DNA of 64,000 nt from Williamsia limnetica. GTDB lineage: Bacteria > Actinomycetota > Actinomycetes > Mycobacteriales > Mycobacteriaceae. Made by a program: the position numbers and the translations under genes. This document shows positions 34,165 through 42,619 of this stretch, piece after piece. The stretch is taken from assembly GCF_003217475.1 (NCBI RefSeq), contig NZ_QJSP01000023.1:19390-83389 (forward strand), read 5' to 3'. The notes under the pieces were generated by a model. The model saw only the letters and a list, made by a program, of their open reading frames with translations. It had not been told where the DNA came from and ran no database searches. How positions within the stretch are numbered: the first letter of the stretch is position 1; the number at the start of each line of letters is the position of its first letter.

Positions 34165-34593
34165 TCAGGCTCTGGACGCCGTGGTGATCCGAACCCGGGC
34201 GCGCCCGGTGATGATGGCCTGATCAGCGCGAGCGCCCGAAAGTGCGAGGTCCGCGACTGCTTCCGGCCCGGCCCCGACGATGTTGTCGACCGTTCCAGAG
34301 AGGACGAGGATGTCGCCGATGAGCAGTGGAGCGGCGAACCTGACGGAAAACGCGAGGACGTGCTCGACGTGGAACAGGTCCGACACCCACGCCGCGAGCA
34401 TCCCGGCCTGCATTTGACCCATCGAGATCACGCCCGGTAATCCCGACTCCCGGGCGTAGGCACCGTCGTGGTGAAGCGGATTGAAGTCACCCCCGGCGCC
34501 CGCGAAACGGACTATGTCCGTCTGCGTGATCGGACCTACCGTTCGCGGGTCGAGGCTCTGCCCGACCTCCAGATCGACGGGTCGGCGTGTCAT
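34165..34593 (-). CDS. MaoC-like dehydratase, C-terminal-type hotdog
   Basis: The 142-residue hotdog protein has the hydratase-2 helix TDIVRFAGAGGDFNPLHHDGAYA (catalytic Asp and His pair) and GVISMGQMQAGMLAAWV. The ATG at 34593 overlaps the stop of the companion gene (ATGA). Together the two look like the halves of a two-domain hydratase, as in ChsH1/ChsH2-like or HadAB-like heterodimers, in which only one half carries the catalytic residues. It should hydrate an enoyl-CoA of the pathway. It converges with the thioesterase gene. Confidence 0.85.
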   Translation of the reverse strand: MTRRPVDLEVGQSLDPRTVGPITQTDIVRFAGAGGDFNPLHHDGAYARESGLPGVISMGQMQAGMLAAWVSDLFHVEHVLAFSVRFAAPLLIGDILVLSGTVDNIVGAGPEAVADLALSGARADQAIITGRARVRITTASRA

Positions 34594-35057
34594 CACAGCC
34601 CCCTCTCGATCAAGACTTCTCGCTGTGTCACGGCGAGTTGATCGCTGGAATCGAGCCAATCGGTCTGCAGGGTGACCAGGCGCATCGAACCTCCCCGCTT
34701 CCCCTGTCTCACAGTGTTGTCGAGGATGCGCCGTGTCCCGATCAGGTGGTCACCCGCGACCAACGGCCTGGCGTACTCCCACTCGACTGATCCGACGACC
34801 ACGCGTTCGATGGCAAGACCGAGTGCGGCGACGAACTCCCTTTGATTGCGGTGGTGCCCGGCGACGACGACGTGAGTTGCCGTGGCGAGTACGTCGTCGA
34901 ATCCCGCGGCGGTGGCCACGTCGACATCGCGATGGATCTGGTCGCCGGCGTAGGTGGCCACGGCGAACTCACCGATCTTTCCGCGCTCGACATCGAACTC
35001 GACTCGGTCGACGACCGTGCCTGGTGAAGGTGCGTCGTGACCCTCGTGAACGAACAT
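34593..35057 (-). CDS. MaoC N-terminal-type (FAS1-like) hydratase partner
   Basis: The 154-residue protein begins MFVHEGHDAPSPGTVVDRVEFDVERGKIGEFAVAT, the pattern of N-terminal MaoC dehydratase (FAS1-like) domains. Later comes FDDVLATATHVVVAGH. The strict hydratase-2 Asp/His motif is absent, so it is probably the structural or substrate-binding half of a heterodimer with the coupled downstream gene. GGAGGG stands six bases before the ATG. It is divergent from the acyl-CoA dehydrogenase at 35125, with a shared operator between them. The open frame up to 35558 is antisense to that dehydrogenase and not coding. Confidence 0.8.
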   Translation of the reverse strand: MFVHEGHDAPSPGTVVDRVEFDVERGKIGEFAVATYAGDQIHRDVDVATAAGFDDVLATATHVVVAGHHRNQREFVAALGLAIERVVVGSVEWEYARPLVAGDHLIGTRRILDNTVRQGKRGGSMRLVTLQTDWLDSSDQLAVTQREVLIERGL

Positions 35058-35074
35058 GCGAACCCTCCTGGTTT

Positions 35075-35090
35075 TTTGGTCTGACCTATT
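35075..35090. promoter_or_regulatory. GntR/FadR-type operator between the MaoC pair and the acyl-CoA dehydrogenase (site 3)
   Basis: TTTGGTCTGACCTATT has GGTC-T-GACC and sits 18 bp from the MaoC-pair start and 35 bp from the dehydrogenase start, able to control both directions. Confidence 0.7.
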
Positions 35091-35124
35091 GTAGCGTTGA
35101 GCCGAAATCACTTGGGAGGTTGCG

Positions 35125-36318
35125 ATGGATCTGAGCGACTCAACGGAAGAGGCGCAGTTCCGGGCAAAGGTACGCGGTTGGCTGTCAGAGGTCTTGCCGA
35201 CGCTGGCGTGGCCGGAACCCGGGCGCCTGGAAGACAAGCGTGAGTTCTGGAACGACTGGCAGCAGAAACTCTTCGCCGCGGGATTTGCGGGCCTGTCCTG
35301 GCCAAAGGAGTACGGCGGAGGGGGCGCAGACGCCAAGATCCGGGCGATCTTCAACGAAGAGCTCGATCGCGGTGGGGCGCCGGAGCGCCTGAACATCATC
35401 GGTGAAGACTTCGCCGGACCGACGATTGTCGCGTTCGGAGATGATGCCCAGAAGAGGCGGTATCTCGAACCGATTTTGCGCGGCGAAGAGATCTGGTGCC
35501 AGTTGTTCTCCGAACCGGAATCGGGATCTGACCTGGCCTCGTTGCGGACCAAGGCCACGAAAGTCGATGGCGGCTGGAATGTCCAGGGACAGAAGATCTG
35601 GACATCTAGAGCTCAAATAGCATCGCATGCAATTCTTTTGGCGCGAACTGGCGGCGGTGACCGGCACAAGGGAATCACCTACTTCCTGTTGCCGATGGAT
35701 GCCGACGGTGTCACCGTCCGCCCCCTCGAGCACATGCTGGGTGAGGCCGAATTCAACGAGGTGTTCCTCGACGACGTGTTCGTCCCGGACGATGCGGTGG
35801 TGGGCGAGGTCGACGGCGGTTGGCGTGTTGCCATGGGCACGTTGGCATTCGAACGCGTGGGTATCGCCACCGGTCGAGTCAACACCACGCGTGCGGTGGC
35901 CGATCTTGCGGACATGGTGAAGGCCGCGGACAACGAGGACGGCGCACCGCTGGCCGAGGATCCCGTGATCAGGCAGCGATTGGCGGATCTGTACGGGCGG
36001 GCTCTGACGCACTACCTCATCGGTCAGCGCGTCATCACCGGTGCCGCAGCCGGCGCACCGCCCGGCCCCGTCACCTCGATCGGCAAACTCTACTTCTGCC
36101 CGTTGGTCGAAGAGATCGCCGACTTCGGTCTCGAGTTGAGCGATATGGGTGGTCAATTCGGCCTGTCCGCCGACGATGGACCGGGGGAGGGCGACGCTGT
36201 GCAGCAGCGCTGGCTCCGGTTGGCGTATCAGGCCCGTGGTACGGCGATCGCCGGCGGATCGACCTTCATTCAACGAAACATCGTCGCCGAGCGCGTGCTC
36301 GGCATGCCCAGGAGCTGA
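35125..36318 (+). CDS. Acyl-CoA dehydrogenase (FadE17/26-like)
   Basis: The 397-residue flavoprotein has AGLSWPKEYGGGGAD, the FAD/substrate loop LFSEPESGSDLASLRTKA, WTSRAQIASHAILLARTG and C-terminal GGSTFIQRNIVAERVLGMPRS. These are hallmarks of the actinobacterial FadE group that acts on bulky CoA thioesters, including sterol side chains. In that group catalysis and FAD binding are often split between two gene products; the shorter dehydrogenase at 38296 is the likely partner. It is preceded by a strong GntR-type operator and followed by a second ligase gene twelve bases later. Confidence 0.87.
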   Translation: MDLSDSTEEAQFRAKVRGWLSEVLPTLAWPEPGRLEDKREFWNDWQQKLFAAGFAGLSWPKEYGGGGADAKIRAIFNEELDRGGAPERLNIIGEDFAGPTIVAFGDDAQKRRYLEPILRGEEIWCQLFSEPESGSDLASLRTKATKVDGGWNVQGQKIWTSRAQIASHAILLARTGGGDRHKGITYFLLPMDADGVTVRPLEHMLGEAEFNEVFLDDVFVPDDAVVGEVDGGWRVAMGTLAFERVGIATGRVNTTRAVADLADMVKAADNEDGAPLAEDPVIRQRLADLYGRALTHYLIGQRVITGAAAGAPPGPVTSIGKLYFCPLVEEIADFGLELSDMGGQFGLSADDGPGEGDAVQQRWLRLAYQARGTAIAGGSTFIQRNIVAERVLGMPRS

Positions 36319-36330
36319 GGAAGGCGTGCA

Positions 36331-38283
36331 ATGAGCACCTACGTCTGGAATCCCACTGCGGAGTACATCGACAACGCAAACGTGTTGCGCCTGGCGCGTC
36401 GTCACGGAGTCGAGTCGATCGATGAACTCCGCGCACGGTCGACTGCAGACATCGAGTGGTACTGGGACGCAGTCGTTGCCGATCTCGAGGTGCCGTTCGC
36501 GACGCCCTACCGGGGTGTACTCGATTCGTCCAACGGGCTCGAGTTCCCCGACTGGTTCCCCGGTGGCACGTTCAACGTGGTCGATGCGTGTATCACTCGC
36601 TGGTTGGCCGACGGTGCCGATCAGACCGCCGTTGTCCACGAATCGGAAGACGGAACGGTCCGCACCTTCACCTACGCCGAGCTGGCAGAACAGGTTGCAC
36701 ACGCCGCGACAGGGTTGACCGCCCTCGGCATCGGACCGGGTGACGCTGTCGGCATCTACCTGCCGATGATTCCCGAAGCCGTCGTGGCCTGCTATGCAAT
36801 CGCCGGTATCGGTGCCATCCTGGTGCCGTTGTTCTCCGGCTTCGCCGCGCCCGCCATCGCGTCTCGACTCAATGATGCCGAGGTGAAGGCGGTGATCGTG
36901 GCCGATGGCACCGTCCGGCGCGGACGTACGGTCCCGATGGCGAACGAACTGGTCGCCGCCCTGGAGCATTGCCCCACGGTCGAGGCTGTGGTGATGGTCG
37001 ACAACCTGGGCTCGGGTCACACCGCAGAGGTACCCGGCGCGAAGTCGGTGAGCTGGCAGACGCTGGTCGACCCCGCCCAGGAGAAGTGGGTCTTCGCCGC
37101 GTTTCCCGCGATGCAGACGATGCTTCTCGGGTACACCTCCGGAACGACGGGAAAGCCGAAGGGTGCAGTGCACACCCACGCCGGCTTCACTCTCAAGGTG
37201 GCCAGTGAGGTCGCCTACTCGTTCGATGTCGGACGTGACGGCGTGTTCTGCTGGATCACCGACATGGGGTGGATCATGGGTCCGCTGGCCGCATTCGGGA
37301 CCCATGCCAACGGGGCGGCCCTGGTCCTGTACGAGGGCTCGCCTGATGTACCGGACGACTATCGCCTATGGGATCTCGTTGCACGCCAACGGATCACGAT
37401 GTTGGGTGTGTCGCCGACCCTGGTGCGCGCGCTGAAGTCCGCAGACCTCGCGGAGATCACCTCGCGTGATCTCTCGTCGGTGCACACCCTCGGCTCGACG
37501 GGCGAACCGTGGGATCCGTCGTCCTACGACTGGCTGGCCCGCGACGTGTTCGACTCTCGTGTGCCGATCATCAACTTCTCGGGCGGCACCGAGGTGGGTG
37601 GCTCATTCCTCGCGCCCTACCCCGTCGAACCCATCCCGAGCTGCTCCCTGGGCGGACCCTCGCTCGGTATGGACGTCGACGTCGTGGACGATGCCGGACG
37701 CCCGTTGCGTGGTGAGATCGGTGAGTTGGTGTGTCGGCAACCGTGGCCTGCGATGACTCGGGGGGTGTGGAAAGACAAGGAACGCTACCTCGAGGCCTAC
37801 TGGTCGGCATTCCCCGGAATGTGGTGCCACGGCGACTACGCCCTCGTCGACTCCGAGGGTCAGTGGTTCATCATGGGGCGATCCGACGACGTCATGAACA
37901 TCGCCGGAAAGCGGTTGGCGCCGGCCGAGGTCGAGTCCGTACTGGCCATGCACGCGTCCGTGGCCGAAGCCGCCGCAATCGGCGTGCCCGATCCGAAGAA
38001 GGGCGAGACCGTGTGGGCCTTCTGGGTTCCGCGGGCCGGCGCCGAGACGACAGGCGTGTCGGATGAACTGCGGACGCTCGTCGCCAAAGGTGTCGGCAAA
38101 CCTTTTGCGCCGTCGAAGGTCTGGCAGGTCACGGCGCTGCCCAAGACCCGGTCGGCGAAGATCATGCGCCGCGCAGTCAAGGCGGCTGCGCTGGGCACTG
38201 ACCCCGGGGACCTGTCCAGCGCCGAGAATCCCGACGCGGTCGATGCCATCAGGGGCGTTGTGCACAACGCGGATCAGGTCTGA
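36331..38283 (+). CDS. Acyl-CoA synthetase, acetyl/acetoacetyl-CoA synthetase-like
   Basis: The 650-residue AMP-binding enzyme has an ACS-type N-terminal cap (WYWDAVVADLEVPFATPY, SNGLEFPDWFPGG), the phosphate loop LLGYTSGTTGKPKGAVHTHAG, INFSGGTEVGGSFL, GDYALVDSEGQWFIMGRSDDVMNIAGKRL and adenylation Lys near RSAKIMRR. The N-terminal cap separates it from long-chain FadD proteins and links it to AcsA and acetoacetyl-CoA synthetases. Sandwiched between two acyl-CoA dehydrogenase genes on one strand, it probably activates a pathway acid, either the ring acid or a shorter breakdown product. Confidence 0.87.
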   Translation: MSTYVWNPTAEYIDNANVLRLARRHGVESIDELRARSTADIEWYWDAVVADLEVPFATPYRGVLDSSNGLEFPDWFPGGTFNVVDACITRWLADGADQTAVVHESEDGTVRTFTYAELAEQVAHAATGLTALGIGPGDAVGIYLPMIPEAVVACYAIAGIGAILVPLFSGFAAPAIASRLNDAEVKAVIVADGTVRRGRTVPMANELVAALEHCPTVEAVVMVDNLGSGHTAEVPGAKSVSWQTLVDPAQEKWVFAAFPAMQTMLLGYTSGTTGKPKGAVHTHAGFTLKVASEVAYSFDVGRDGVFCWITDMGWIMGPLAAFGTHANGAALVLYEGSPDVPDDYRLWDLVARQRITMLGVSPTLVRALKSADLAEITSRDLSSVHTLGSTGEPWDPSSYDWLARDVFDSRVPIINFSGGTEVGGSFLAPYPVEPIPSCSLGGPSLGMDVDVVDDAGRPLRGEIGELVCRQPWPAMTRGVWKDKERYLEAYWSAFPGMWCHGDYALVDSEGQWFIMGRSDDVMNIAGKRLAPAEVESVLAMHASVAEAAAIGVPDPKKGETVWAFWVPRAGAETTGVSDELRTLVAKGVGKPFAPSKVWQVTALPKTRSAKIMRRAVKAAALGTDPGDLSSAENPDAVDAIRGVVHNADQV

Positions 38284-38295
38284 GAGGAGTTCTGT

Positions 38296-39351
38296 ATGCA
38301 CTGGGAATTGTCGGAGGAGCAGCAACTGTTCTCGACGTCGCTTCGCGAGTGGACGGCCAGTAAGTTCCCACTCGACACGATCCGGGGTGCACTCGACACC
38401 GGTGATTCGGCGTCGTTCACGTCGGCACTGGTCGGCGAGGGCTGGTGGGGGGTCGGTCACCCCGAAGAAGATGGTGGCGAGGGTGGCGGTCTTCTCGAAT
38501 TGGCGTTGGCATCGCGCGAATACTCGCGGGCAGCGGCACCCAACTCGGCGTGGTTGGCCGCCGCTATCGTTGCCCCGGTGTTGGCGGGTGACAACCTTGC
38601 CGAACTCGTTGCCGGAGAGCGGACGTGGGTGCCGGTGGTCCGTTCGGACCGAATTCCGGCACCCGGCGATGTGAGTTTCTCCGAGGGCCGGATCTCTGGC
38701 ACGATCGCTCACGTCCTCGCCGCGTCGGAAGCCGACGTGTTCGTGGTGCCGATCCTGACCGAGACCGGGACGATAGTGGTACGTGCCGACGCCGCGGCCG
38801 CGGAGATCACGGCCGATCGACTCCTGGACCGGTCCCGCTCGTCGGCAACGGTGTCCTTCACCGACGCCCCCGCGGCGATCTTGCCCGAGCAACCTGACGG
38901 TCTCGCGGCGATGGCGACCCGCGCTGCCGTGCTGGTGGCGGCCGACGCTCTGGGCAGTTGCGAACGCATGCTGGAGTTGGCGGTCGAGTACAGCAAGCAA
39001 CGCAAGCAGTTCGGGCAGTTCATCGGCTCGTTCCAGGCGGTCAAACATGCTGCGGCCCAAATGTTGGTGACCGTCGAATCCGGATTCTCGGTCGCGCTGT
39101 ATGCGGCGGCGGCGGCCGATGCCGGTCTCGACGACGCCGCGACGACCGCAGCGGTCGCGAAGGCTCAGGTCACCGAACACGCCGTCGAGTCCGCCGACAG
39201 TGCACTCACCGTGCACGGTGCAATCGGGTACACCTGGGAGCACGAGCTCCAATTGCATTACAAGCGCGTCAAGCTCGATCGTGTCCTGTACGGCACGCCT
39301 GCGAGCTGGAACGAACGCATTGCGGCAGCGTTGCTCGCCGACAGTGCGTAA
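38296..39351 (+). CDS. Acyl-CoA dehydrogenase, short FadE27/28-like subunit
   Basis: The 351-residue protein has the ACAD fold with a weak N-terminal half (WGVGHPEEDGGEGGG) and a good C-terminal half: SKQRKQFGQFIGSFQAVKHAAAQM and ALTVHGAIGYTWEHELQLHYKR. This split character is typical of the beta subunit in actinobacterial heteromeric acyl-CoA dehydrogenases. The FSEPESGSD-type loop of the 35125 product is missing here. It is thirteen bases after the synthetase gene and belongs to the same operon. Partnership with the 35125 product is inferred. Confidence 0.85.
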   Translation: MHWELSEEQQLFSTSLREWTASKFPLDTIRGALDTGDSASFTSALVGEGWWGVGHPEEDGGEGGGLLELALASREYSRAAAPNSAWLAAAIVAPVLAGDNLAELVAGERTWVPVVRSDRIPAPGDVSFSEGRISGTIAHVLAASEADVFVVPILTETGTIVVRADAAAAEITADRLLDRSRSSATVSFTDAPAAILPEQPDGLAAMATRAAVLVAADALGSCERMLELAVEYSKQRKQFGQFIGSFQAVKHAAAQMLVTVESGFSVALYAAAAADAGLDDAATTAAVAKAQVTEHAVESADSALTVHGAIGYTWEHELQLHYKRVKLDRVLYGTPASWNERIAAALLADSA

Positions 39352-39392
39352 GCCGGCCGAGCTGACCGTCGGGCCCGGGAAGGGCCATATGC

Positions 39393-39408
39393 ATTTGGTC
39401 AGGCCATT
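39393..39408. promoter_or_regulatory. GntR/FadR-type operator before the third acyl-CoA dehydrogenase (site 4)
   Basis: ATTTGGTCAGGCCATT lies 39 bp before the GTG at 39448 in a 96 bp gap, marking a new transcript start within the cluster. Confidence 0.65.
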
Positions 39409-39447
39409 GGTACTATCGACTCACAAGCTTGGAACGGGAGAAGCACA

Positions 39448-40614
39448 GTGGATTTCGAACTGAATGACGACCAGGTCACCATTCGCGACGCGGTAACAGA
39501 GCTGGCGGGCAAATTCGACGATCAATACTGGGCCGAGAAAGATGCGGCCCATGAGTTCCCGCGTGAGTTCTACGACGCATTCGCACAGGGTGGGTGGTTG
39601 GGAATCACCACACCAGAGGAGTACGGCGGACACGGATTCGGCATCACGGAGGCGTCGATCCTGCTCGAGCAGGTGTCGGCGTCGGGTGCTGGTATGAACG
39701 GTGCGAGCTCGATGCATATGTCGATATTCGGCATGCACCCGGTCATCGTCCACGGTAGTGAAGAGCTCAAGCAGCGGACGCTGCCACGCATCGTCAACGG
39801 CGATCTCCATGTCTGTTTCGGCGTGACCGAGCCGGGTGCCGGGCTGGACACCACCAAAATAACGACCTTCGCCAAGCGCGAAGGTGACAAGTACATCGTC
39901 AATGGCAAGAAGGTGTGGATCTCCAAAGCCGTGGAGTCGGAGAAGATCCTGCTCTTGACACGGACCACCAAGTTCGAGGATTCGCCCAAGAAAACCGACG
40001 GCATGACCTTGTTCTTCACGGACCTCGATCGCGACAAAGTCGACATCCGTCCCATCAAGAAGATGGGGCGAAATGCGGTGACGTCCAACGAGTTGTTCAT
40101 CGATGGTCTGGAGATTCCGGTCGAGGATCGGGTGGGGGAAGAAGGCCAGGGATTCAAGTACATCCTCGACGGGCTGAACCCGGAACGGATGTTGATCGCT
40201 GCCGAAGCGCTCGGGCTCGGCCGGGCCGCCCTGCGTGCGGCCGTCCGGTATGGCAACGACCGCGAGGTCTTCGGACGGCCGATCGGAAAGAACCAGGGCA
40301 TCCAGTTCCCGCTCGCCGATTCGCTCGCACGGCTCGATGCCGCAGAGCTGGTCCTGCGGAAGGCGACCTGGCTGTACGACAACGGGAAACCCTGTGCGCG
40401 TGAGGCGAACACGGCAAAGTATCTGTGCGCTGACGCCGGGTTCGACGCCGCTGACCGCGCACTGCAGACCCACGGCGGTATGGGCTATTCCGAGGAGTAC
40501 AACGTCGCGCGGTACTTCCGCGAGGCGCGACTGACCCGTATCGCCCCGATCAGCCAGGAGATGGTACTCAATTTCCTGGGTTCACACGTTCTCGGCCTTC
40601 CCAGGAGTTACTGA
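39448..40614 (+). CDS. Acyl-CoA dehydrogenase (homotetramer type, alicyclic acyl-CoA candidate)
   Basis: The 388-residue classical ACAD has GWLGITTPEEYGGHGFG, CFGVTEPGAGLDTTKITT, WISKAVESEKILLLTRT, EVFGRPIGKNQGIQFPLADSLARLDAAEL and the base Glu region THGGMGYSEEYNVARYFREARL. It starts with a GTG at 39448 with GGGAG upstream and its own operator. It is the first gene of a tightly packed run (dehydrogenase, SDR, thiolase, CoA-transferase) with one-base stop/start overlaps. In the proposed pathway it would play the AliB role, introducing the double bond in the ring next to the CoA thioester. Confidence 0.88.
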   Translation: MDFELNDDQVTIRDAVTELAGKFDDQYWAEKDAAHEFPREFYDAFAQGGWLGITTPEEYGGHGFGITEASILLEQVSASGAGMNGASSMHMSIFGMHPVIVHGSEELKQRTLPRIVNGDLHVCFGVTEPGAGLDTTKITTFAKREGDKYIVNGKKVWISKAVESEKILLLTRTTKFEDSPKKTDGMTLFFTDLDRDKVDIRPIKKMGRNAVTSNELFIDGLEIPVEDRVGEEGQGFKYILDGLNPERMLIAAEALGLGRAALRAAVRYGNDREVFGRPIGKNQGIQFPLADSLARLDAAELVLRKATWLYDNGKPCAREANTAKYLCADAGFDAADRALQTHGGMGYSEEYNVARYFREARLTRIAPISQEMVLNFLGSHVLGLPRSY

Positions 40615-41423
40615 TGTCTGACAACGCGCAACCCGATCCTTCGGACAAGCCGACGATCGTCAAAGGCGTCGGCGTCTTCTCGCTGACAGACCGGACGGCC
40701 CTGGTGACCGGTGCCGGTGGTGGTGTCGGTGCGGCCATCGCTGAGGCGTTCGCCGCCGCCGGGGCGGCTGTTCTGGTCACCGACATCAACAAAGACGCTG
40801 CTGCTGCGGTGAGTGATCGCATCACGGCGGAGGGTGGGACAGCCGAACCCTTCGCCCTCGATGTCTGTGATCCCGAAGCGGCCAAGGACGCGGTGGCCGC
40901 CGCTGCGCAACTCGGCAGCGGCAAGCTGAACATCCTGGTGAACAACGCCGGTGTCATCGCGCCGGCCATGTTCAAGAACATGGACCCGGAAAAGTTCCGA
41001 AGGGTGCTCGACACCCACCTCATGGGCACGTACCACTGCAGTCATGCGGCGTTGGATCACCTACCCGAGGACGGTACCGGTCGTATCATCAATGTGACCT
41101 CAGCCGCGGGACTGGTCGGCACGATCGGTCAGGCCAACTATGGCGCAGCGAAAGCCGCGATTGTGGGTCTGACCAAGTCGCTGGCAAAAGAGCTTGCCCG
41201 GCAGGCGATCACAGTGAACGCGGTAGCGCCGTTGGCGGCCACCGCCATGACCGAGAACATCCGGGGCAACGAGAAACTCGCGGCCAAGACGCTGGCCCGA
41301 ATCCCGCTGGGACGATGGGCGTACCCGGATGAGATCGCACCGACGTTCGTGTTTCTCGCATCTCAGGCCGGCGGCTACATCACCGGTCAGGTTCTTCCGG
41401 TCGACGGCGGGACGGTCATCTGA
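40614..41423 (+). CDS. SDR oxidoreductase (3-hydroxyacyl-CoA dehydrogenase-like)
   Basis: The 269-residue short-chain dehydrogenase has TGAGGGVGAAIAEAF (cofactor motif), ILVNNAGVI, the catalytic Ser in NVTSAAGLVG, Tyr and Lys in QANYGAAKAAIVGL, and C-terminal GGYITGQVLPVDGG. A preceding Asp after the second strand (VLVTDIN) suggests NAD rather than NADP. It overlaps the dehydrogenase stop by one base and the thiolase start by one base. It fits the hydroxyacyl-CoA oxidation step of beta-oxidation. Confidence 0.88.
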   Translation: MSDNAQPDPSDKPTIVKGVGVFSLTDRTALVTGAGGGVGAAIAEAFAAAGAAVLVTDINKDAAAAVSDRITAEGGTAEPFALDVCDPEAAKDAVAAAAQLGSGKLNILVNNAGVIAPAMFKNMDPEKFRRVLDTHLMGTYHCSHAALDHLPEDGTGRIINVTSAAGLVGTIGQANYGAAKAAIVGLTKSLAKELARQAITVNAVAPLAATAMTENIRGNEKLAAKTLARIPLGRWAYPDEIAPTFVFLASQAGGYITGQVLPVDGGTVI

Positions 41424-42619
41424 TGGGTAAGGTACATGGCCCCTTCGTCTCTGCGGGCCGCGAAGTTGTCATCGCTGAAGCGGTTCGGACCCCGATCGGT
41501 AAGTCGCACCCGGAAAAGGGCTGGTTTCGGGACACTCACCCCAATGCGTTGTTGGGGGCCTGCTACCAGGATCTGATCGCGCGATCGGGGCTCGATCCCG
41601 CGGTCGTCGACGACCTGGTGATCGGTTGCACGGCACCGTTCGGAGAGCAGTCGCGCAACATCGGCCGGAATGCCTGGTTGCAGGCAGGTTTTCCGCCCGA
41701 GGTGCCGGCGACCACGTTGGATCGGCGCTGCGGGTCTGCGCAGACAGCGGTGTCTTTCGCGGCGGCTCTGATCGCGTCCGGAACCCACGATCTGGTGATT
41801 GCCGGCGGTGTTGAGCACATGGGGCACGTGCCCATGAACGCGCCGTCCAAGATCAGCGAGCTGTACGGGGAACCGTGGCCCGCCGAACTCTGGGAGCGCT
41901 ACGACTTCGTGAGTCAGGGCGAAAGTGCGGAACTGATCGCCGACAAATGGCAGCTCTCCCGAACCGAACTGGACGAGTTCGCCGTGCGGTCCCATGCGTT
42001 GGCGACCGCGGCGATCGCCGCGGGTCGATTCACCGAAGAGATGGTGCCGATGACCCTCGACGGCGAGGTTCGTACGAGCGACCAGACCGTCAGGCCCGGT
42101 ACATCTCTGGAGTCGCTGGCCGGGCTCAAGACGGTGTTCCGCCCCGACGGTGGCCGGATCACCGCAGGCACTTCAAGTCCCATCTGCGACAGCGCCGCCG
42201 CAGTCCTGCTGTGCACCCGCGAAGCCGCGGAACGCCACGGTCTGAAGATTCGAGCGCGCATAGTCGATCAGACCACCGTCGGTGTGGATCCGATCATCAT
42301 GCTGACCGGGCCGATCCCCGCGACCCACAAACTGCTCGAACGCAACGGACTCACCGTCGACGACATCGACCTGTTCGAGGTGAATGAGGCATTTTCTTCC
42401 GTTGTTCTGGCGTGGCAGCGCGAATTGAAGCCCGACGAGGATCGGGTGAACGTCAACGGTGGTGCGATCGCGGTGGGTCACGCCGTCGGTGCCACCGGAG
42501 CTCGTCTGATCGCGACCCTGGTCGCCGAAATGGAACGCCGTGACACCGAACTCGGGTTGGTCACCATGTGTTGTGGTGGTGGTCTCGGAACGGGAACGCT
42601 CATCGAACGGACCAACTGA
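41423..42619 (+). CDS. Thiolase (acetyl-CoA acyltransferase)
   Basis: The 398-residue thiolase has the nucleophile Cys in TLDRRCGSAQTAVSFAA, the second active-site triad elements NEAFSSV and GHAVGATGAR, and the closing Cys in MCCGGGLGTG. It matches degradative FadA-type thiolases. Its stop overlaps the start of the CoA-transferase gene (TGATG). It would cleave 3-oxoacyl-CoA intermediates formed after ring opening. Confidence 0.93.
   Translation: MGKVHGPFVSAGREVVIAEAVRTPIGKSHPEKGWFRDTHPNALLGACYQDLIARSGLDPAVVDDLVIGCTAPFGEQSRNIGRNAWLQAGFPPEVPATTLDRRCGSAQTAVSFAAALIASGTHDLVIAGGVEHMGHVPMNAPSKISELYGEPWPAELWERYDFVSQGESAELIADKWQLSRTELDEFAVRSHALATAAIAAGRFTEEMVPMTLDGEVRTSDQTVRPGTSLESLAGLKTVFRPDGGRITAGTSSPICDSAAAVLLCTREAAERHGLKIRARIVDQTTVGVDPIIMLTGPIPATHKLLERNGLTVDDIDLFEVNEAFSSVVLAWQRELKPDEDRVNVNGGAIAVGHAVGATGARLIATLVAEMERRDTELGLVTMCCGGGLGTGTLIERTN

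Noticed and set aside
35185..37305. Very long open frame on the minus strand (706 residues)
   Set aside because: It is antisense to the acyl-CoA dehydrogenase and ligase genes, has no domain signatures and shows the His/Gly/Arg-rich composition usual for shadow frames in GC-rich DNA.
37603..39258. Long minus-strand open frame (551 residues)
   Set aside because: Antisense to the ligase and the short acyl-CoA dehydrogenase, which both have clear catalytic motifs; no ribosome site or domain on the minus strand.
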